From Candidatus Latescibacterota bacterium (GTDB taxonomy: Bacteria; Latescibacterota; UBA2968; UBA8231), in NCBI GenBank assembly GCA_022820485.1, contig JAJEFJ010000075.1, forward strand, positions 22,009 to 86,008: DNA of 64,000 nt, read 5' to 3'. The notes under the pieces are model-generated. The model did not search any database, was not told the origin of the DNA, and saw only the letters and a program-made list of their open reading frames with translations. Positions 59,928 through 64,000 of this stretch are shown piece after piece. The position numbers were made by a program, and so were the translations under genes. The stretch's first letter is position 1. Each line of letters opens with the position of its first letter.

Positions 59928-62900
59928 TTATTTCGGCGCGGGCGCATCCGCTCCTCTGGTCTGCAAGTCCTCGAATATGGCCTGCGCGAGGATGGGCAGG
60001 GCCAAACTCCGAAACGTTTCGTCCGACAGATAGCGCTCCGCGATCTGGTCGTTCTCGCTCATGCGCTCGATCATTAGTTCGTCGAGTCGGCTCTTGATTC
60101 CCAACTCGAACCGGTCACGCGGATTGGCGCGTGCCGTCTCCACTACGGTCTCGTCGTTGCAGGCTTTTTCCTTGATCTGCTGGAAAAAGAGCCGATCCAC
60201 TTCATTGAACTGCGTCCCGAAGCGTTCGTTCAGCACCTCAATGATCTCCGACAGGGGAGCCTTGGGGTCCTGCGCCCGGCCAGTACCGACCTCGGTCGGG
60301 GGTCTGACGTGCTGAGGCTCGCCTTCTGACACATTTATCGGCCCCGAAGAAACGCGCTCCAGCCGGTAGTACTGCAGAGCGACTTCGCTACCTAGCTTGA
60401 TGACCGCATCGTCGCGGTCGAGAGGCAGGTGTGGTAATAGAAAGTGCCCGTAGCTGTAGAGCATTTCTTGTTCTGGGTCACCATAGGGGACGATCTGGCT
60501 CAAGTAAGCGTATAGCCCTACATACCCGGAGAGTTTGTCGCGGAACTGCTCGCGGGCTTCGTCTTGCTCTATTGCGGCGAAGCGAGTTACGGCTGGCTGG
60601 AGGCACTTTTGCATGTCGGCGTGATCGCTAGGCCTTTGGTCTTCGGGGGCTTTGTAGAACACCCCTGTGAACTCCTCGACCTCGCTCCAGTAGTAAACCT
60701 GCGCTTGGTCGAGTTCGTGTTTTAGGGCCTCTAGCCTTGAAGGCTCGGACGCCTCTACTATTTCGGTCTTGTCGTAATACGGCTTGAAGGCATTCAAGAT
60801 GTCTTCGGCATTGTTGACAAAATCGAGCACGAACGGAGCGTCCTTACCCGGAGCCGTGCGGTTGAGCCGCGAGAGCGTCTGCACGGCCTGAACTCCATCG
60901 AGCCGCTTGTCCACGTACATCGCGCACAGGCGTGGCTGATCAAAGCCCGTCTGGTACTTGTTCGCAACCAATAGTACTTGGTAGTCGGGGGAGTCAAAGC
61001 GGTCGGGCAGCGCCGCTTCGCTGATGGGCTTGCCGGTGACGACATCCACGTTCATGCCCGGCTCTGTGTATTCAAGGCCGGTGTCGGGATCGCGCACGGT
61101 GCCACTGAAGGCGACGAGCGGGCGGATGTCCGCATAGCCCTTTTCCTCTATATAGCGCTCGAAGGAGAGTTTGTAGCGCACGGCGTGTAGCCGCGATGCA
61201 GTAACTACCATGGCTTTGGCACGGCTACCGAGCCGGTGCTGCACCTTGTTGCGGAAGTGCTCGACGATTACTTCGGTCTTCTGCTCGATGTTGTGAGGGT
61301 GGAAGCTTGCGAATTTCGCTAGGGCGCGGGCCGCCTTCTTCTTCGGCAGATTCGGGTCGTCCTCTGCGTTTTTGAGCAGCCGGTAATAAACGTTGTAGGT
61401 CGTGTAGTTCTCGAGTACATCGAGGATGAAGCCCTCCTCAATGGCTTGCCGCATGCTGTACAGGTGGAACGCCTCGGGTACGCCTCGGACACTAGGGCGG
61501 CCAAACAGCTCTAGCGTCTTGCCTTTAGGTGTGGCCGTAAAGGCGAAAAACGATAGATTCGGCTGCCGTCCCCTCGAAGCCATCACTTGGTTTAGGCGGT
61601 CTTCCCAGTCTTGTTCTCCTTCGGCATCTGTGCCTGCACCCAAAATCTCCTTGAGCTCCCGTGCGGTCTCGCCGGTCTGGCTGGAGTGCGCCTCATCTAC
61701 AATCACCGCATACCGACGCTTGCCGATTTCCGCTTCCCAAGCCTTGGCCTGCGCTCGCTCCTCGGCGGTAGCGGTCTCCTGCGATTCGGCCCCAGTGGCG
61801 CGCAGCAACCCGCGCAATACGAACGGGAATTTCTGGAGCGTGGTGACGACGATCTTGGTGCCGTCGATTAGGGCGTTGGCGAGTTGGTGGCTGTCTTGGT
61901 CAATCGCCTTGACTACACCTTGGGCGTGTTCGATCTGGTAAATTGCGTCTTGGAGTTGTTGGTCTAACACGCGGCGGTCGGTGATGACGACAACGCAGTC
62001 GAAGACTTTGTAGTCCTCGTCGTCGTGCAAGCTGGCGAGGCGGTGTGAAAGCCAAGAGATGCTGTTGGTCTTGCCGCTGCCCGCCGAATGCTGCACCAGA
62101 TAATTCTGGCCAGCCCCGTCTGCCCGCGCTGCGGCGACTAGCTGCCGTACGGAATCGAGTTGATGGTAGCGAGGGAAGATCATGGTCTCGTGGACGATGC
62201 GCCGAGCGCTGCCTTGGTCGTCTTCGCTCTTTTCCTCTTTCTTTTCGACGAACATGAAATGGCCGAGGATGTCGAGGAAGCTGTCGCGCTCCAGCACTTC
62301 TTGCCAGAAATAGCCGGTGCGGTAGCCGGAGGCGTGCTGCGGGTTGCCAGCGCCGCATTGCACTTGGCCTGGGTGGCTGCCTCGGTTGAAGGGGAGGAAG
62401 CGCGTGTCTTCACCGTTGAGGCGCGTGCTCATGTGTACTTCGTCCGGATCGGCGGCGAAGTGCACCAGCGCCCGCGTCTTGAAGCGGAACAGTGGCGTGC
62501 GTGGGTCGCGGTCCTCTTGGTATTGCCGTACGGCTTGCCGCCAGCTTTGGCCAGTGCCGGGATTTTTTAGCTCGCAGGTCGCCACGGGTAGCCCGTTTAG
62601 AGCGAACAACAGATCGACTGTGTCGCGCTTATTGGGATGGCAGGGAACTTGTCGCGTGACCGTCAGCTTATTTTGCGCGTACAATGCCAGCACCTCGTCG
62701 TTGAGGGCGTGGGCGGGCTTGAAGTGTGCTAATCGGAAGGTCTTGCCATAGAACTTGAAGCCGTGGCGTAGGATGTGCAGCGTGCCTTTGATGTCGAGTT
62801 CTTTGACTAGCGCGTCGATCAGTAGGTCTTCAAGTCCAGCACCGTGTAGGGCACGCATCTGTTCCCACAGCGTCGGCTGCGTCTCGGCGAGGAAAGCGCA

Positions 62901-63029
62901 GACTTGCGCCGGGAAGAGGGTGCGCTCGACATCCCACTCGGCGGTGGTGCCGCAATGCCAGCCGCCCGGCCCGAGGAGCATCGCCTCGACTTGGGATTCA
63001 AAGGCTTGTTCGTTGGTTTGGGAGCTCAT
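59928..63029 (-). CDS. hsdR: Type I restriction enzyme endonuclease subunit R
   Basis: A 1033-aa protein with the HsdR layout: a PD-(D/E)XK site near residues 139-155 (TVDLLFALNG, then CELKNP), a helicase Walker A (QHSAGSGKTNS), DEAH-type VIVDEAHSSQ, and motif III FTATPKGKT; later LVANKYQTGFDQPRL and QTLSRLNRTAPGK match motifs V and VI. It translocates DNA and cuts when bound to HsdM/HsdS, which are not in the window. The neighbours are a nucleotidyltransferase upstream and an OLD-type ATPase downstream. Confidence 0.95.
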   Translation of the reverse strand: MSSQTNEQAFESQVEAMLLGPGGWHCGTTAEWDVERTLFPAQVCAFLAETQPTLWEQMRALHGAGLEDLLIDALVKELDIKGTLHILRHGFKFYGKTFRLAHFKPAHALNDEVLALYAQNKLTVTRQVPCHPNKRDTVDLLFALNGLPVATCELKNPGTGQSWRQAVRQYQEDRDPRTPLFRFKTRALVHFAADPDEVHMSTRLNGEDTRFLPFNRGSHPGQVQCGAGNPQHASGYRTGYFWQEVLERDSFLDILGHFMFVEKKEEKSEDDQGSARRIVHETMIFPRYHQLDSVRQLVAAARADGAGQNYLVQHSAGSGKTNSISWLSHRLASLHDDEDYKVFDCVVVITDRRVLDQQLQDAIYQIEHAQGVVKAIDQDSHQLANALIDGTKIVVTTLQKFPFVLRGLLRATGAESQETATAEERAQAKAWEAEIGKRRYAVIVDEAHSSQTGETARELKEILGAGTDAEGEQDWEDRLNQVMASRGRQPNLSFFAFTATPKGKTLELFGRPSVRGVPEAFHLYSMRQAIEEGFILDVLENYTTYNVYYRLLKNAEDDPNLPKKKAARALAKFASFHPHNIEQKTEVIVEHFRNKVQHRLGSRAKAMVVTASRLHAVRYKLSFERYIEEKGYADIRPLVAFSGTVRDPDTGLEYTEPGMNVDVVTGKPISEAALPDRFDSPDYQVLLVANKYQTGFDQPRLCAMYVDKRLDGVQAVQTLSRLNRTAPGKDAPFVLDFVNNAEDILNAFKPYYDKTEIVEASEPSRLEALKHELDQAQVYYWSEVEEFTGVFYKAPEDQRPSDHADMQKCLQPAVTRFAAIEQDEAREQFRDKLSGYVGLYAYLSQIVPYGDPEQEMLYSYGHFLLPHLPLDRDDAVIKLGSEVALQYYRLERVSSGPINVSEGEPQHVRPPTEVGTGRAQDPKAPLSEIIEVLNERFGTQFNEVDRLFFQQIKEKACNDETVVETARANPRDRFELGIKSRLDELMIERMSENDQIAERYLSDETFRSLALPILAQAIFEDLQTRGADAPAPK

Positions 63030-63094
63030 GGAAAGATGGGAGGATGGTAGAGGAGCTTTGGCTCTGAAATTGTTGGCGGGAAAAGACGACGGTC

Positions 63095-63114
63095 ACTCCC
63101 GCGAAGGCGGGAGT
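63095..63114. repeat. REP-like short palindrome
   Basis: ACTCCCGC-GAAG-GCGGGAGT forms a perfect 8-bp stem with a 4-base loop between the nucleotidyltransferase and hsdR genes. Similar CCCGCGAAGGCGGG repeats are scattered through many bacterial genomes. It may limit transcription into hsdR. Confidence 0.65.
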
Positions 63115-63121
63115 CCAGTGG

Positions 63122-63817
63122 CTAGATCGCTTGCGTTTCCATCCATTCGCGACGCGTATGCAATGCTTTTTCCAATTGAGAGGCAAGCTCGTGTTCTCCA
63201 ACAGATTTTAATTGATCTGGTAATTCAGGGCGGGATGCAGGGTAGGTATCTGACCTGATTAAATAGGCACGAGCAATTTGCGTCAACATCGTAATGTATT
63301 GTTCCTGAGCCGCGTCCTCGTCACCAATCACTTTGAGATCCTCGAATAGCTGCCTCGCTCTTTCTGCACGTTTATCTGCTGTTTTTGCAGAAGGCAAAGA
63401 CAGAGAATTTTTCCATTTATCACATAGGGTTGTCCAATATGTATCTTTTTCATAGAGAACTTTTCCAAAGAGAATCGTCCAACACAGAAGTTCATGTCCC
63501 TCTAAAAGAAGAGATTCTATATCCTCTTGACGATACGACCGAATATCGACATCAAGGGGTGGGATTACAAAATTCGGCTTTTCGCTCTCATAAATGACCA
63601 GTAAGTCAACATCAACACTGTATATGACTCGCGGACGAGTAATGGAACCGAAAATCACAAGCGCCCGTATGTCGGATTGCTGACGAGATGTTTGGACAAA
63701 GTTTTCGACCCATTCTTTTGCACGAGTACTGGGCCATTTATCGATCGTTTCGAAGACGTGAGATGAATCCACGCTTTCGGGCCTATTGTTCATCTTGTTC
63801 ATCAGAGGATTGCTCAT
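63122..63817 (-). CDS. Nucleotidyltransferase (MNT-type) with C-terminal helical region
   Basis: A 231-aa protein. The pol-beta-type nucleotidyltransferase site is present: VIFGSITRPR (GS at ~57-58) and SVDVDLLVIY (D-x-D at ~69-71). The C-terminal ~120 residues are helical (RAERARQLFEDLKVIGDEDA, TMLTQIARAYLIRSD), as in fused MNT-HEPN proteins, but no clear R-x4-6-H motif is visible. TAGGAGATGA precedes the start. Its position next to hsdR suggests a defence-island role (antitoxin or signalling), which is inference. Confidence 0.82.
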   Translation of the reverse strand: MSNPLMNKMNNRPESVDSSHVFETIDKWPSTRAKEWVENFVQTSRQQSDIRALVIFGSITRPRVIYSVDVDLLVIYESEKPNFVIPPLDVDIRSYRQEDIESLLLEGHELLCWTILFGKVLYEKDTYWTTLCDKWKNSLSLPSAKTADKRAERARQLFEDLKVIGDEDAAQEQYITMLTQIARAYLIRSDTYPASRPELPDQLKSVGEHELASQLEKALHTRREWMETQAI

Positions 63818-63859
63818 TTAGTTCATCTCCTAATAACGTAGAAACTGCTTCCACGTAAT

Positions 63860-64000
63860 GGCGTTGTTGCATGAATCCTATCGCAGGTATGGTTTTGGCA
63901 TGTTACTTTTTTGTCAGTTGCTTTTTTCTACTCGGTATGACTGGGGTTTGCCCAGATGGATCATTCGATTGAGGATCGCACAGCCCAATCGACTTTCGAC
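63860..64000. mobile_element. End of an IS5-family-type insertion sequence (continues beyond window)
   Basis: GGCGTTGTTGCATGAATC at 63860-63877 resembles the terminal inverted repeat of IS903/IS1031-group elements (GGCTTTGTTGAATAAATC-type) read inward. The minus-strand reading frame just inside it ends in a transposase-like tail. The rest of the element lies outside the window. Confidence 0.55.
63914..64000 (-). CDS. Transposase C-terminal fragment (truncated by window)
   Basis: The last 28 codons of a minus-strand gene, open to the window end, stop at 63914. The tail contains CAILNRMIHLGKPQSYRV; an NRM-x2-LG-x-P-x-S-x-R ending is typical of IS5-type DDE transposases. Orientation and closeness to the inverted repeat fit this. 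Only the C-terminus is visible, so family assignment is tentative. Confidence 0.5.
   Translation of the reverse strand, partial: VESRLGCAILNRMIHLGKPQSYRVEKSN

Noticed and set aside
1..64000. tRNA, rRNA, CRISPR array, replication origin
   Set aside because: No cloverleaf-type sequence, rRNA core motif, regularly spaced repeats or DnaA-box cluster was seen on reading both strands.

Overview
Chromosomal window (roughly 58-60 % GC by eye, dense genes with ATG/GTG/TTG starts) from a Gram-negative, probably uncultivated heterotroph. Lipoprotein signal peptides, large secreted beta-rich proteins ending in FlgD-type Ig modules, CRTAC1/FG-GAP lipoproteins, and many Gfo/Idh/MocA, phytanoyl-CoA dioxygenase-like, HpcH/HpaI and membrane dipeptidase genes resemble Latescibacterota/Poribacteria-type genomes. 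That placement is inference from gene content only. No rRNA, tRNA or CRISPR array was seen.

Layout. 1-15245 (+): a cell-surface locus. It has several exported discoidin/FlgD-Ig proteins, two ~910-aa paralogous envelope proteins, a CRTAC1-like VCBS/UnbV lipoprotein, a polytopic glycosyltransferase-like protein with TPRs, and one MBL-fold hydrolase. 15313-22468 (-): a second set of the same families, with two nearly identical tandem secreted proteins and a CRTAC1-TPR lipoprotein; its far edge carries a decayed copy of the TPR gene. 22655-25814: accessory block with a DUF433/DUF5615 toxin-antitoxin pair and a three-gene AbrB / Cys-rich HNH-like membrane protein / unknown protein cassette. 25984-44616: catabolic region with aquaporin, D-aminopeptidase, M19 dipeptidase, kelch protein, three Gfo/Idh/MocA oxidoreductases, two HpcH/HpaI aldolases, transaldolase-like protein, PhyH, sugar isomerase, enolase-superfamily dehydratase, gamma-glutamyltransferase and an NAD epimerase. 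It is interrupted by a scarred spot (34628-35254) with an orphan DUF433 antitoxin, a toxin stub, a 75-bp MITE-like element and a truncated SDR gene. 44735-55687 (-): ABC sugar transport. A MalE-MalF-MalG-type importer is followed directly by an RbsB-RbsC-RbsA-type importer, but malF and malG are separated by a 4.5-kb accessory insert (ankyrin lipoprotein, DUF4258 plus YgiT-zinc-finger fusion, Rpn-type nuclease). 55950-58076 (+): epimerase, CBM9-like secreted protein, and a redoxin lipoprotein whose catalytic cysteine is encoded by an in-frame TGA. 58084-64000 (-): defence edge with OLD-type ATPase/nuclease, type I restriction HsdR, a nucleotidyltransferase and the end of an IS5-type element.

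The most notable finding is the probable selenoprotein at 57540-58076, which a standard annotation would split into two fragments. The most plausible undescribed systems are the surface locus (1-22468), the AbrB/HNH-like cassette (23442-25814) and the DUF4258 + zinc-finger/HEPN-like fusion (50917-52331).
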